This document shows positions 36,247 through 46,495 of a stretch of 64,000 nt of DNA, piece after piece. The DNA lies in contig CH002010.1 in assembly GCA_000149265.1 (NCBI GenBank), positions 328,512 through 392,511 of the forward strand. Direction: 5' to 3'. Within the stretch, counting starts at the first letter, position 1. Each line of letters starts with the position of its first letter. Source of the stretch: Ciona savignyi. Its lineage: Eukaryota; Chordata; Ascidiacea; Phlebobranchia; Cionidae. Position numbers and translations under genes: made by a program. The notes under the pieces were generated by a model that did not search any database, was not told the origin of the DNA, and saw only the letters and a list, made by a program, of their open reading frames with translations.

Positions 36247-37018
36247 GGTGGCATATCGTTATCACCATTTTTTTCATCAATCCTTGAATTTTTATTTCGA
36301 TTTCCATTTTGTTTTCTATTTCATTTTTAATTTCATTTTTATTTTCATTTCGTTTTCCATTTCATTTTTAATTTTATTTTCATTTTGTTTTCTATTTCAT
36401 TTTCAATTTCATTTCTATTTTCATTTTGTTTTCAATATTATTTCTATTTTCATTTTGTTTTCAATTTCATTTTGTTTTCTATTTCATTTTTAATTTCATT
36501 TCTATTTTCATTTTGTTTTCAATTTCATTTCTATTTTAATTTTGTTTTCAATTTCATTTTGTTTTCTATTTCATTTTTAATTTCATTTCTATTTTCATTT
36601 TGTTTTCAATTTCATTTCTATTTTCATTTTGTTTTCAATTTCATTTTGTTTTCAATTTCATTTTGTTTTCAATTTCATTTTGTTTTCTATTTCATTTTTA
36701 ATTTCATTTCTATTTTCATTTTGTTTTCTATTTCATTTATATTTTCATTTTGTTTTTAATTTCATTTCTATTTCCATTTTGTTTTCTATTTCATTTTCAA
36801 TTTCATTTCTTTTTTCATTTTGTTTTCAATTTCATTTTTAATTTCAATTTCGTTTTAAAAATTTAAAATGAAATTGGCCAGGTGGCACAGCGTTATCAAA
36901 ACCGTGGTTTAAAATAGGAGAGTGCCTCAGCGTTATCAAAATTCATAGAAATCAAATTAAATAATTCGCACTAGTTTGGGGTAAGCACCATGCGATTGTG
37001 TGGCCGTATTAATTGACT
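36247..37018. repeat. Inner inverted repeat, left arm
   Basis: From outside in: GGCATATCGTTATCACCATT; about 570 bp of a minisatellite made of ATTTTCATTTTG and ATTTCATTTTTA words; then GGCCAGGTGGCACAGCG, GAGAGTGCCTCAGCG and GCACCATGCGATTGTG. The right arm (41197-41815) has the same parts inverted. Apparent ORFs rich in Phe and Ser here are repeat artefacts. Confidence 0.9.
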
Positions 37019-37381
37019 TCGGTGGTTTCTGGTTCGGAAGGTACAACTATTTACTACCATATTTTAAAGCGACAGCTAATTGACGTAATACTCGCTATAA
37101 TTTAGTCAAAACCGGGAGGCTTTTGGTAACAGAATTTCACTGGTTTTCTCGTCCACTCGTATAGTGAGCTTAGTTGGTACAGCGTCGGGTTGGCAACCAC
37201 TTCCTCGGTTTATTAGGTAAATGGTTGGTATGTAAAAAGTATATATTTAAGGCTAGAACTTCTTGGCAAATGTAATGCCTTACCCTGTTAACCCTGACAT
37301 TTTTTTCTTTTCTCACAAGGAGAGTGTGAACTTAGGATACTAAGTGCTTAATACTTAGATTAAAGACCAGTTATTAACCAA

Positions 37382-38920
37382 ATGAAAAAGCACAAAGAAA
37401 ATTGGTTAGAGTTTGAAAAGAGAATGGGAAAGAAAAGGGGTAAGGGAGAAAAGACAAACCAGTTGGAAGAAAATGTACCCAGTGACATCATGGTGCAAAG
37501 AATGTCCAGCAGCCCCATCAGGAAGGTTAAAAAAATATGAACCATTGGATACTAGGGATTTTGTCCCATTTAAATATCCCAGTTTAACATTGGAAAATGT
37601 TAAAAAGTCATGTGAGCTGTACTACAATAAGTCTGAAGGTACATGTGATGTTCTCGCTTCAGACAGAGGTCCATCTTGCAGTAGGATTGAGCAAATAAAA
37701 GGGAAAAAATTCATTTACATTAGATTCTTAGAATTACCAGAATTAAGTGATAATCCAGAAAAAAATAATTGCAGTGTCACTTCCCAGCTACCATCTTGTT
37801 CACAACCATTCCCCAAATCCATTTCTATTAGNNNNNNNNNNNNNNNNNNNNNNNNNNNNNNNNNNNNNNNNNNNNNNNNNNNNNNNNNNNNNNNNNNNNN
37901 NNNNNNNNNNNNNNNNNNNNNNNNNNNNNNNNNNNNNNNNNNNNNNNNNNNNNNNNNNNNNNNNNNNNNNNNNNNNNNNNNNNNNNNNNNNNNNNNNNNN
38001 NNNNNNNNNNNNNNNNNNNNNNNNNNNNNNNNNNNNNNNNNNNNNNNNNNNNNNNNNNNNNNNNNNNNNNNNNNNNNNNNNNNNNNNNNNNNNNNNNNNN
38101 NNNNNNNNNNNNNNNNNNNNNNNNNNNNNNNNNNNNNNNNNNNNNNNNNNNNNNNNNNNNNNNNNNNNNNNNNNNNNNNNNNNNNNNNNNNNNNNNNNNN
38201 NNNNNNNNNNNNNNNNNNNNNNNNNNNNNNNNNNNNNNNNNNNNNNNNNNNNNNNNNNNNNNNNNNNNNNNNNNNNNNNNNNNNNNNNNNNNNNNNNNNN
38301 NNNNNNNNNNNNNNNNNNNNNNNNNNNNNNNNNNNNNNNNNNNNNNNNNNNNNNNNNNNNNNNNNNNNNNNNNNNNNNNNNNNNNNNGTATAGATACCAT
38401 AAATAAAGACCTGGATATGTCAGTGGATGATCATGCAAAGAAACAAGTGCAAATGCATTCAGTTGCAAGGGTTGTCGCAATAGAATTTGCCAAGAAAGCT
38501 TCATCTAATTTTGGACAAACATTTGATTACGGTCCAGTTTACTTTACCAAGTTTAAAGATATGACTGCCACACTAGAGCACTTCTATCCAGGGACATTCA
38601 CCAAATATATTAACAATGATGGTACTTGCAGAAACTTTAGTGCGCCAGATGAGTTACAATACAAAGCTGAATGCCTAGTGCATTTTAGTTATATTTTCTC
38701 TAAAGGAAAATTCATGTTGTTGGACATTCAAGGTGCTGGATACAAATTATATGACCCAGAAATTGCTACAACAGATCTCTTATGTGAGGGCAGTCACAAA
38801 GAATACTATTTTTGTGCCGGGAATTTATCAAGTGTGGCCATTGAACAATTTATCTCCATTCATAAATGTAATAAGTTTTGTGCCATTATGCAATTGGACC
38901 CACTGCCCAGTGCCAACTAA
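37382..38920 (+). CDS. Alpha-kinase domain protein, interrupted by a 556-N gap
   Basis: Atypical Ser/Thr protein kinase of the alpha-kinase family (MHCK, eEF2K, TRPM6/7). Downstream of the gap, 38390-38920 encodes the C-lobe: VVAIEFAKKASSNF, YGPVYFTKF, FMLLDIQGAGYKLYDPEIA with the catalytic-loop aspartate of the DP motif, FCAGNLSSVAIEQF in place of the glycine-rich GNLG motif, and HKCNKFC with the zinc-binding His and two Cys. The nucleotide-binding N-lobe is inside the gap. Upstream, a lysine-rich frame starting at 37382 (MKKHKENWLEFEKRMG) runs to an A7 run at 37529-37535. There the coherent frame shifts by one into YEPLDTRDFVPFKYPSLTLE and CDVLASDRGPSCSRIEQI, a region I do not recognise. 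An alternative start at 37413 in that second frame gives a less natural N-terminus. The protein lies between the inner inverted repeats, convergent with the integrase gene. Confidence 0.85.
37832..38387. other. Assembly gap, 556 N
   Basis: Run of N inside the alpha-kinase gene. The odd length suggests a size estimate from read pairs rather than a default gap. Confidence 1.
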
Positions 38921-38983
38921 TATTAAAAATAAAATAACCAAGTTTGCTATGTTTGTACGACTTCTTTTCATGTAATTTTCATG

Positions 38984-39176
38984 TAGAACCCAGCGGATTA
39001 ATGGGTTCTACAAAATTGAAGGAACGTGTCTATCATATACAACACACTGCAATAGCTCCGGTAACCCGACGATGGGCGCGAGGTGATCTGACGATTGCCC
39101 GTGTGATACCCCCCTTGGTTTTCCCATTCACGGGGATAAACATGAATATCCTATTCCTATTCCTATCCTATTCTAA
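38984..39176 (+). mobile_element. Type-1 SINE, 5'-truncated, nested in the large element
   Basis: Begins in the body (AACCCAGCGGATTAATGGG) without a tRNA head and ends ATGAATATCCTATTCC. It is inserted between the 3' ends of the alpha-kinase and integrase genes. Confidence 0.9.
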
Positions 39177-39179
39177 TTA

Positions 39180-39840
39180 AATTACCCAAAATAATTTTTT
39201 ATTCTAAAATTAGCAGGTACCGCGTACCGGTATCACCAGTAATGTAAACTATAACATATTCTTCACACACGTTTAAAGTTTATTGAGTACCGCTAATTTA
39301 AATTAAATATGCAACGGTAATATGTAGCGGGATAAAATTGTTCAAAATTGTAACTTTATGAGCATCAGTAAACAAAAACAGATTCACACTGTTGCTCGAC
39401 TGGCAATTAGGCGGTAGTCACCATGTCGTTGATTTCGGACTATATTACTAATGTATAAGACTGAGCCTATCCATAGGAAACCCCATTGTAATTTTTAAAG
39501 GTAAACAAAAGTTTAAAGTAAGAGAAAAAAACGTCATTACAATCTTTATGCCAGCGTGCAAGTTTGTGTGTGGATCTAGCCTAATGCGTTAAGCTGTTAA
39601 CCGTGTAAAATACCTTTATCATATCACGATTTATCATATAGAGATATAATATGTTAGTTTTTTTCAATTCAACCGAGGTGTTCAATGGCACCTTAGTTGT
39701 ACGGGGTATCCTATATCACATATTTATTATTACTCAGTTAGTCATTGGTAGTGAATCAGAAATCGGCCATGTTGCGAGTGTGCCGCCCCTGGGCGACGGC
39801 GCCTAATTGCCAGCACAAACAACATTGAGTCTGATGGCAA
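39180..39840. other. Spacer inside the large element, no gene recognised
   Basis: Between the nested SINE and the integrase stop codon. No reading frame or repeat family is recognised; it presumably includes the integrase 3' UTR. Confidence 0.5.
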
Positions 39841-39845
39841 CCACT

Positions 39846-41039
39846 TTAAAAATCGCATTTAGCTTTCAAAAAGGTATATGCCTTTTGTGCATCTTTAGCA
39901 GGAATACATTCAGGATTCGGAACGATACTTTCAAATTTTCTTTGTATGTCTCTACCTAAACAGTCCACAGGTGCTGATAAAACTCCAGAAAGTTCTGCAA
40001 CAGTTTTAAGGTCATTAACTTCTATCCGTGTTCCTTTGTTTGTTGCGCCATAGGACTCGGGAAGAGAAAACATAACATTGGGAATACCAGATGGTAACTC
40101 CCGACCCTTTTGAGCCCTAATGCGATGACAGTTCCAATACTTCACAAACATTTCACACTCACGAGAAACAATTGGCTTGTAAACATAATATAACATTTGT
40201 CGGTCCTGCGGATTCTCTGGGTTGTATGTTCTTTCATGAAGCAATTCATGTAACTGGTATTTGAAATATTTTTCAAGGCGTTCATGAAGATCTCTCCACC
40301 ATCTTTCAATTTTGTTTGTATTTGAAGGCCCATATATTACAGAATCTGTTGGTGTGTTCATTGTTGTCCGTAAGTTAGTAAGAAATGCATGGATTGTTGC
40401 TACTTTTCCAGTCTCTGTACCCCTGTCCATGCGTAAATGTTTTGGTAGCATTTGTGTTTCGTACAAAAATTCCAAGTACTTTTTGCCAATTATTAATGGG
40501 TTTGAATTGGAATAAGTTACAAATAAGAACAAAATCTTACGGGAAAACGTATCCATACAACCGTAAATTCCAAGTGGAAATGTATTGTTTTGGTAACCGC
40601 AAAGTTTATCATGTCCATCTAAAGAAACCATTGACAAGGGTCCCTCTGCTTTGAATGGCTGCTTGGGTCGTTTCACTCTTTTATGGACATTTCTGTATTC
40701 GAGACCGTCAGGGTCTACCTCGGCCATTACATTGTAGACAAGATGCATTGGGACTTTAACATTGTACTTGCAACGAAGTTTAAGATTCATGGCACGATAG
40801 CCCAGTAACTTTCCTGGTCCATCTACTTCCTTTATTACTGCTGAAGTCACATCTTCCAAAGATGTGTCGTAATTTATATAGCGGATTTCAAAGTGCCTCA
40901 AGCGTCTATCTAGTGTCGGTAAACTCCATGTATATTTGCTGTAATATTTAGTAACCATCTGTAGTATTTCTGACCGTTTCATATTTTGCTTAACATAATT
41001 GTCAAGATCTGCTTCTAAGTTGCGGTCAAATTTCCACAT
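39846..41039 (-). CDS. DDE integrase/transposase (rve-type core), 397 aa, intact
   Basis: Single open frame of 397 codons without stop or shift. The N-terminal part (about residues 1-80) has LPTLDRRLRHFEIRY and GPGKLLGYRAMNLKLR, which look like a helix-turn-helix DNA-binding region. The catalytic core follows: SLDGHDKL (Asp about 141), IYGCMDTFSRKI (the conserved strand next to the active site), LRMDRGTETGK (Asp about 204) and GPSNTNKIERWWRDLHERLE (Glu about 245). The D-x62-D-x40-E arrangement fits the retroviral-integrase-like fold that cuts element ends and joins them to target DNA. There is no reverse transcriptase nearby, so this belongs to a DNA transposon rather than a retroelement. I recall similar proteins annotated as integrase core domain proteins in fish and cnidarians, and a Ginger- or IS3EU-like class is possible, but I cannot assign the family. 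An uninterrupted frame suggests recent activity. Confidence 0.9.
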   Translation of the reverse strand: MWKFDRNLEADLDNYVKQNMKRSEILQMVTKYYSKYTWSLPTLDRRLRHFEIRYINYDTSLEDVTSAVIKEVDGPGKLLGYRAMNLKLRCKYNVKVPMHLVYNVMAEVDPDGLEYRNVHKRVKRPKQPFKAEGPLSMVSLDGHDKLCGYQNNTFPLGIYGCMDTFSRKILFLFVTYSNSNPLIIGKKYLEFLYETQMLPKHLRMDRGTETGKVATIHAFLTNLRTTMNTPTDSVIYGPSNTNKIERWWRDLHERLEKYFKYQLHELLHERTYNPENPQDRQMLYYVYKPIVSRECEMFVKYWNCHRIRAQKGRELPSGIPNVMFSLPESYGATNKGTRIEVNDLKTVAELSGVLSAPVDCLGRDIQRKFESIVPNPECIPAKDAQKAYTFLKAKCDF

Positions 41040-41196
41040 ACTACATAAGTTACAGTTAGTATATCACTGACATCCTGAACAAAGACGGGAAAGAAAAATG
41101 TTAGTTTACAATCCATACAGGATGCTAGTTTTAACGACAGTACGTAGGCTATATATATACAACAAAACCTTGCATTAATAAATATGAACACAACTA

Positions 41197-41815
41197 AACA
41201 GTCAATGCACAGCCACAACACAATCGCATGGTGCTTCCCCAAACTAGTGCGAATTATTTAATTTGATTTCTATGAATTTTGATAACGCTGAGGCACTCTC
41301 CTATTTTAAACCACGGTTTTGATAACGCTGTGCCACCTGGCCAAATTCATTTTAAATTTTTAAAACGAAATTGAAAATGAAATTAAAAATGAAATTGAAA
41401 ACAAAATGAAAATAAAAATGAAATTAAAAATGAAATTGAAAACAAAATGAAAATATAAATGAAATTAAAAATGAAATAGCAAAAAAAAAAAATAGAAATG
41501 AAATTAAAAATGAAATAGAAAACAAAATGAAAATGAAATTAAAAATAAAATAGAAAAAAAATAAAAATAAAAATGAAATTAAAAATGAAATTGAAAACAA
41601 AATGAAATTAAATATGAAATAGAAAAAAAAAATAGAAATGAAATTAAAAATGAAATAGAAAACAAAATGAAAATGAAATGAAAATAGAAATGAAGTTAAA
41701 AATGAAATACAAAAAAATGGAAATAGAAATGAAATTAAAAATGAAATAGAAAACAAAATGGAAATAAAAATAAAAAATTTAAGGTTTGATGAAAAAAAAT
41801 GGTGATAACGATATG
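41197..41815. repeat. Inner inverted repeat, right arm
   Basis: Mirror of 36247-37018: CACAATCGCATGGTGC, CGCTGAGGCACTCTC, CGCTGTGCCACCTGGCC, an AAAATGAAATT-type minisatellite and GGTGATAACGATATGCC. It is shorter than the left arm because the minisatellite has fewer units. Confidence 0.9.
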
Positions 41816-41821
41816 CCACAT

Positions 41822-41916
41822 CCTCTATGAAAAAGTGTCGTGTCGCCTCTAAAAAAGTGGCGTGTCGCCTCTGAAAAAGTGGCGTGTCGCCTCTGAAAAA
41901 GTGGCGTGTCGCATGC
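41822..41916. repeat. 22-bp tandem array at right end of large element
   Basis: Four units of AAAAAGTGGCGTGTCGCCT, the inverse of the array at 31446-31880, ending at GCATGCGTCATTTTTTGG, which matches the left terminus in reverse. Confidence 0.95.
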
Positions 41917-41949
41917 GTCATTTTTTGGTGAACAGCCCGTCTCAATGAA

Positions 41950-42640
41950 TCACCCTAGCCCTCAAATTTAAACAAAGCAATATTTAAAATATTTGTAGGT
42001 TTATGTCAATTTACACTTTTGTGACAACAATTTATAAATCAACATCCTAATTTTTTGTGCTGTGCTGGACAAGATAAAGTGGCTACACAAAAAGGTTTCG
42101 CGGGAAAGGGGGATATTTGGCGCAAATTATTAAAGAAATCTTATAAATCATATTTTTGGTCCTCAAACAAAATATTTTTCCGAGGTTATATGTTGTATGC
42201 AAAATCTTTTTTACAGGATTTATGCACGGTTGTTGTTGAATAACTGGCTATGAAAATTCACGGTGATGGATTTTACCATGGTTGTCGTAAGATAACTGGA
42301 AGGAGAGATCCAAGGATTCGAGCATTTATTACTGTTATTTCATGTTTCCATCTAATACAAGCATGACGCTAGAAATTGCTGGGTTAGTTCTCAAAGTTAT
42401 TGACAGAAAAATTAAAATAAACACTCAAAATACGATACAGTTTATTTCCTGAATAAATAGTAGGCCTAATGGCCAATCACGTTGTTGGTTTTAGCGTCAT
42501 GTTTCTATGAGATGAAAACATGCCTTGCTACATACACCAAGTTAAAATATTTTTGTTGAGTGTTTATATCCTTTAGTGGTTCATAACAAGGGGGCCGCGA
42601 AACCCTCAGAGGCTATTTGTAATGCTTTTTATTTTGCGAA
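41950..42640. other. Spacer between large element and CCP cluster
   Basis: I see no supported gene. The C-terminal exons of the alcohol dehydrogenase, expected somewhere downstream, are not visible here. Confidence 0.5.
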
Positions 42641-43153
42641 TATTTAAGTCGTTGAACCAATTATTCTCCTTTTCTTTTCCATGCAAACTGACAAAAAGGC
42701 CTATCACTCAAAATGTTGTGACAGAAAGGCTTCGATTTTGTTGCAATTTAAAATTACAGCTTGGATCTGCAACCTAAACCCAAAACCTTTTAAATTTTGA
42801 CCTAAATATTTTGAGCTGTTACCCCTTCGTACATCGGGAACTTTTTACCAACAAAACAGATGGAAGATGCATTATCAACAAATTTATTTCACGAAGCACT
42901 GATCCGCTATTACAAAACTTCACAGCTAAACAAACACCTGCGCGTAGCCTAACACATGTTGCTTTCAACCAAACAAATAATGGGGAATCACCACCTTTGT
43001 TACTCAGCAAAACACTGATTTAAATACCATGACTAACAGAGAGTCACAGGTCATTTCCAGTTAAGCATAGAAGTCTATTAATTTGTTATACGCCAACTAT
43101 ACACAGCTAGTTTACAAACGAACAATAGCGAGCAGAAGTTTAACCAATTTTAA

Positions 43154-45509
43154 TCAAGGGTTAAAGTAAGTCATTGATTTGGGGCATCTAATCAACCTCT
43201 TTTGTCGGCATATCCTGCATTCTTTTGCTACATATTCTGTAAGGGAAAAGTCGGTAAGCTTAGTCGGTGCTATTAATTAAAATATTGTTGGAATCGTAAC
43301 TAGCCGCTTATGAATCAGTTGCTGCTTTGGATGGTACATTTAGGCAGTGTCACCTGAAACCAGCAGGCCAGCCTGTTTTTTTATATTTTTATTTAAAAAT
43401 ATAGATTATAAGTGTGAATTGGTTACTTGGGAAACCATTAGTTTCTGCTTACAGAAACAAACGTTCACTTTATATAAGATGTAGCAAGAGTGATAAAATA
43501 GCCAGGGAGCCGGATCTTTTTTGTATGCAGATATATATATCATACAAAATCTCCAGCACACATAACTCCGATAAACACAACACACTTTGAGATCCTCACC
43601 TGGGTAGGCGATGCAGGGGAAGTTACAGAGAGATTCTATGCAAACCTCACTTATATGCACGCTAGAGAGCATCTCTATGGTAATACGGTCCAACTCATTC
43701 TTTAGCCGTTCCGTTAACAGGTTCAGGAAGCGCTCGAAATTAAGCCGATCTTCCTCAGTTATGGGAGGACATCCATGAGCTCCTTCCTGGTATTGTGGGG
43801 GTTGTTTGGGAAGAAAATGAATTTCTGAATGTTTTTAGTTTATTATTCGTTTCTTCTTTAAGGTAAGGGATAAAATAGATGGGTTGAAAAACAAAATCAG
43901 GTGTTTATGAAAAACAAGTTTGTGGGTCTGTTTTAGAAGGGAGCAATTTGTATATACGCGAAACGGAGTGTCGTTTTGCCGATTCTTAAATAAATAAACA
44001 AAAAAATTAAGTACCAATTGACCTAGGTATTCTTTAGGCTTACTCACCTGTCCACAGATACTGTAGTCAGCTGTAAAAAGATTAATTGTGGGCGAAAAAT
44101 AACTAAAATCAAATCACATACCATACTTTGTAAAAAAACAAATTCGCTGAACACAGAAACATAACCTACCGATTTATAGTCTATGAAATTCTATAAAAAG
44201 AAATACTTTTAAATGTAATGTCACCAGAAACCTGACTGTGGGATCAATTGGTGCTGTTAGTTAAACTGTTTTTCAGATCGAAACCGTTGGGTGTTTGGGT
44301 AATGTACATAGAAGACGGCACCTTACCCCAATAGATTAATGGGTTGAACTGAAACAGCAAAAATGTTTGCCATAATCATGCTTAAGAGAATTAACTGTAA
44401 TTTGATAAGAACTATTTCTTTAAAATTCGAAATTTAATTCAAATACCAAGCTTTTGTAAATTTAGTAATTTTTATTCTAATCAAATTTGGAAAAAAAAAC
44501 TGTGTAGCTATAATTATTATCTAATTTAAAAATGACTAACATTTTTTGGTTGTCCAAGTCCGTTTCTAGGGTCCATGTTTTTGCAACATAATAGGTCTAG
44601 CGAACACAGATTTTTTACCGCGTTAAGTGTTAATCCCATGTTAGGCTCATTACCGTTGCCATTTTCTATAAAGAAATCCATAAGATGGTAATTTAGTGTC
44701 AAGCGCCAACTTACGTTCGCAATATGGGTAAATATTGTCCCATTCGCCAGACGGTAAACACGTGAGTAAATTTGCACCAAACATTTCTGTCCAATCCTCG
44801 CATGTGAAATTACAGCAAGTAACGTCAAGACCTTCGATACAGTCCATTGAGCCGAGCTTTGGCGCCACCAGCCGATCGCAACTAAACAAGAGTATGAAAA
44901 TTGATTTTGGAAAATATAATTAAAAATGAGCATACGTCAATGATATATTGTCGCTTACACCTTTTATAATAATTATTTTAAAAATAAAACGAGTTTTCCT
45001 GGCATGATTCATCCATTTGTCACTGCATATCTAATACATATTAGCTAACACTTAGCATAATTTCTTAGAAATTTGAAGTATATATTTCTTTCTAATAAGA
45101 AGATACCGGCAATAAGCCCAAAAATATTAAAATTGTCCTATTTTTTACATTTTTTTCGATAGCGGGGATTCCCCTTGGTTTAAAAAAAATTAAACGTCGA
45201 GATAAACTATGGGCATGACAGTTGGGATTTCTAAGATTTCAACCTGATTCGATAATAATTTCTACCCAATGACCTGGCCACCGAACATTACTGTTACCAA
45301 CTTTACGCAGAAAAAAATGAAAAATAAATGAAGTAAATGCAAAATGTGTTTCCTTTGTGAATAGAACCCATAGGAGTTACAGATTTGCTTTAATTACCAT
45401 TTACCCTTTTTACCACCTTTTTGAGTCGTACATTTTAGATTTATAAAAATAGAGTTATGTCACCTGAAACTACTGCGACCATACATGCAAGGATAATACT
45501 TAACATCAT
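43154..45509 (-). CDS. Secreted CCP (sushi) protein, paralog A, frameshifted at exon 2
   Basis: Five exons: 45509-45464 (signal peptide MMLSIILACMVAVVSG), 44881-44715 (CCP), 44070-44048 (23-nt micro-exon, PDYSICGQ), 43786-43600 and 43236-43154 (stop TGA). The CCP reads CDRLVAPKLGSMDCIEGLDV, CNFTCEDWTEMFGANLLTC, LPSGEWDNIYPYCE: six cysteines in the selectin-type pattern. Exon 4 encodes EGAHGCPPITEEDR and a helical stretch, then ICIESLCNFPCIAYP-like cysteines; exon 5 gives EYVAKECRICRQKRLIRCP. The acceptor of exon 2 reads TTTAG/TTGCG where B, C and D have TTTAG/GTTGCG, so spliced A is 1 nt short and shifts frame after the signal peptide. This may be a pseudogene or a sequence error. A minus-strand TATAAAA at 45580-45586 and AATAAA at 42883-42888 bracket the gene. 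Confidence 0.8.
44225..44365 (+). mobile_element. Type-2 SINE fragment
   Basis: CAGATCGAAACCGTTGGG (B-box region), TAATGTACATAGAAGACGG and TAATGGGTTGAACTG parallel the longer copies at 47585 and 59105. It is in intron 2 of CCP gene A. Confidence 0.65.
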
Positions 45510-45579
45510 ATCTTTAATTAGAGCAAATCGGTAACAAAAATAACAGTTAAATCAACTTTTATCTGAAGAAAACAAACTA

Positions 45580-45586
45580 TTTTATA
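45580..45586 (-). promoter_or_regulatory. TATA box of CCP gene A
   Basis: TATAAAA on the minus strand about 70 bp upstream of the ATG at 45509. The same motif sits at the same distance in genes B and D, and a weakened version (TAATAAAA) in gene C. Confidence 0.6.
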
Positions 45587-46495
45587 ATTCAAACACTCTT
45601 GCTTATAATCCTTATTTTACTACTAAATATGGTCGTTCGCTTGCATTGTTACGCAATAACTGATTCCTGACGGCACAAAAGAACTGTTATTTTGGAAAGA
45701 GTTTGCACACGCCACTGATCAACTGTTACCTTACAAACAAGCGTGGAAATGTCATAGAGGAATTTTAAACCACGACGCATAAACCAATAACTCTTGCTTT
45801 ATTATTCTCCCTATCCCCTCATGCAAACTGACCCCACAAAAAAGGCCTGTCACTTAAAATGCAGTCACAGGAAGTATTCGATTTTGTTACAATTAAAAAG
45901 TACAGCTTGGATCTGCAACCTAAACCCAAAACCTTTCAAATTTTGACCTGAACATTTTGAGCTTGTAGCAATTTCGTGTCTCTGTTGTGTATAAGTTCTG
46001 TTGACCACAATTTTGAGCGTCCTGTAAAGTGGCTTTGAACGCAATTCTTACGAGACATAATATTTCCTGTCACGTAATGTGTGATTGTATTGTGATAAAG
46101 AGCGTCTAAAGCTTGGCAAACAAAACAAACAGAACGCACAGGCCAAGCTGAGAACAAGAGTTATTAATCTAAACGCGCGGCGTTCGCCCTCCGTACATCG
46201 GGAACTTTTTATCAACAAAACAGATACAAGATGCATAATCAACACTTTTATTTCACAAAGCACTGCTCCGCTATTACAAAACTTCACAGTAAAACGAACA
46301 CCAATGCTGCTTCCAACCATACAAATATTGGGGAATTATTGTTACTCAGCAAAACACTGATTTAAATACCATTACTAAGAGAGTGTCACAGGTCATTTCC
46401 GGTAAGCATAGAAGTTTTCCGATTAAGCATCTATTAATTTGTTATACGCCAACTATACACAGCTACTTTACATATAAACAATAGCACGCAGAAGT

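Larger units (their letters stand above)
31427..41942. mobile_element. Large inverted-repeat element with integrase, alpha-kinase and PHD genes
   Basis: The outer ends match in inverted orientation: left GGACTATACACCAG, then AAAATGTCGCATGCGACAC; right, read in reverse, GGGCTGTTCACCAA, then AAAATGACGCATGCGACAC. Both continue into arrays of a 22-bp unit (left 31446-31880, right 41822-41916). A second, longer inverted pair lies inside (36247-37018 and 41197-41815). CAAT at 31423-31426 and 41943-41946 is a possible but unproven target duplication. Cargo: a PHD-finger gene (minus, 32827-35951), an alpha-kinase gene (plus, 37382-38920) and a DDE integrase gene (minus, 39846-41039). Either this is one 10.5-kb element, or a 5.7-kb element (about 36205-41942) lies next to a detached end of the same family. 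The family is not one I can name with confidence. Confidence 0.65.

Noticed and set aside
36167..36841. Phe/Ser-rich ORFs of 70-124 codons
   Set aside because: Translation of the ATTTTCATTTTG minisatellite in the inner inverted repeat; the mirror strand at 41424-41945 gives the same artefact.
37155..37230. tRNA-like segment with GAGCTTAGTTGGTACAGCG
   Set aside because: An A-box-like piece is present but no convincing B box or cloverleaf follows; perhaps a scrap of a type-2 SINE head.
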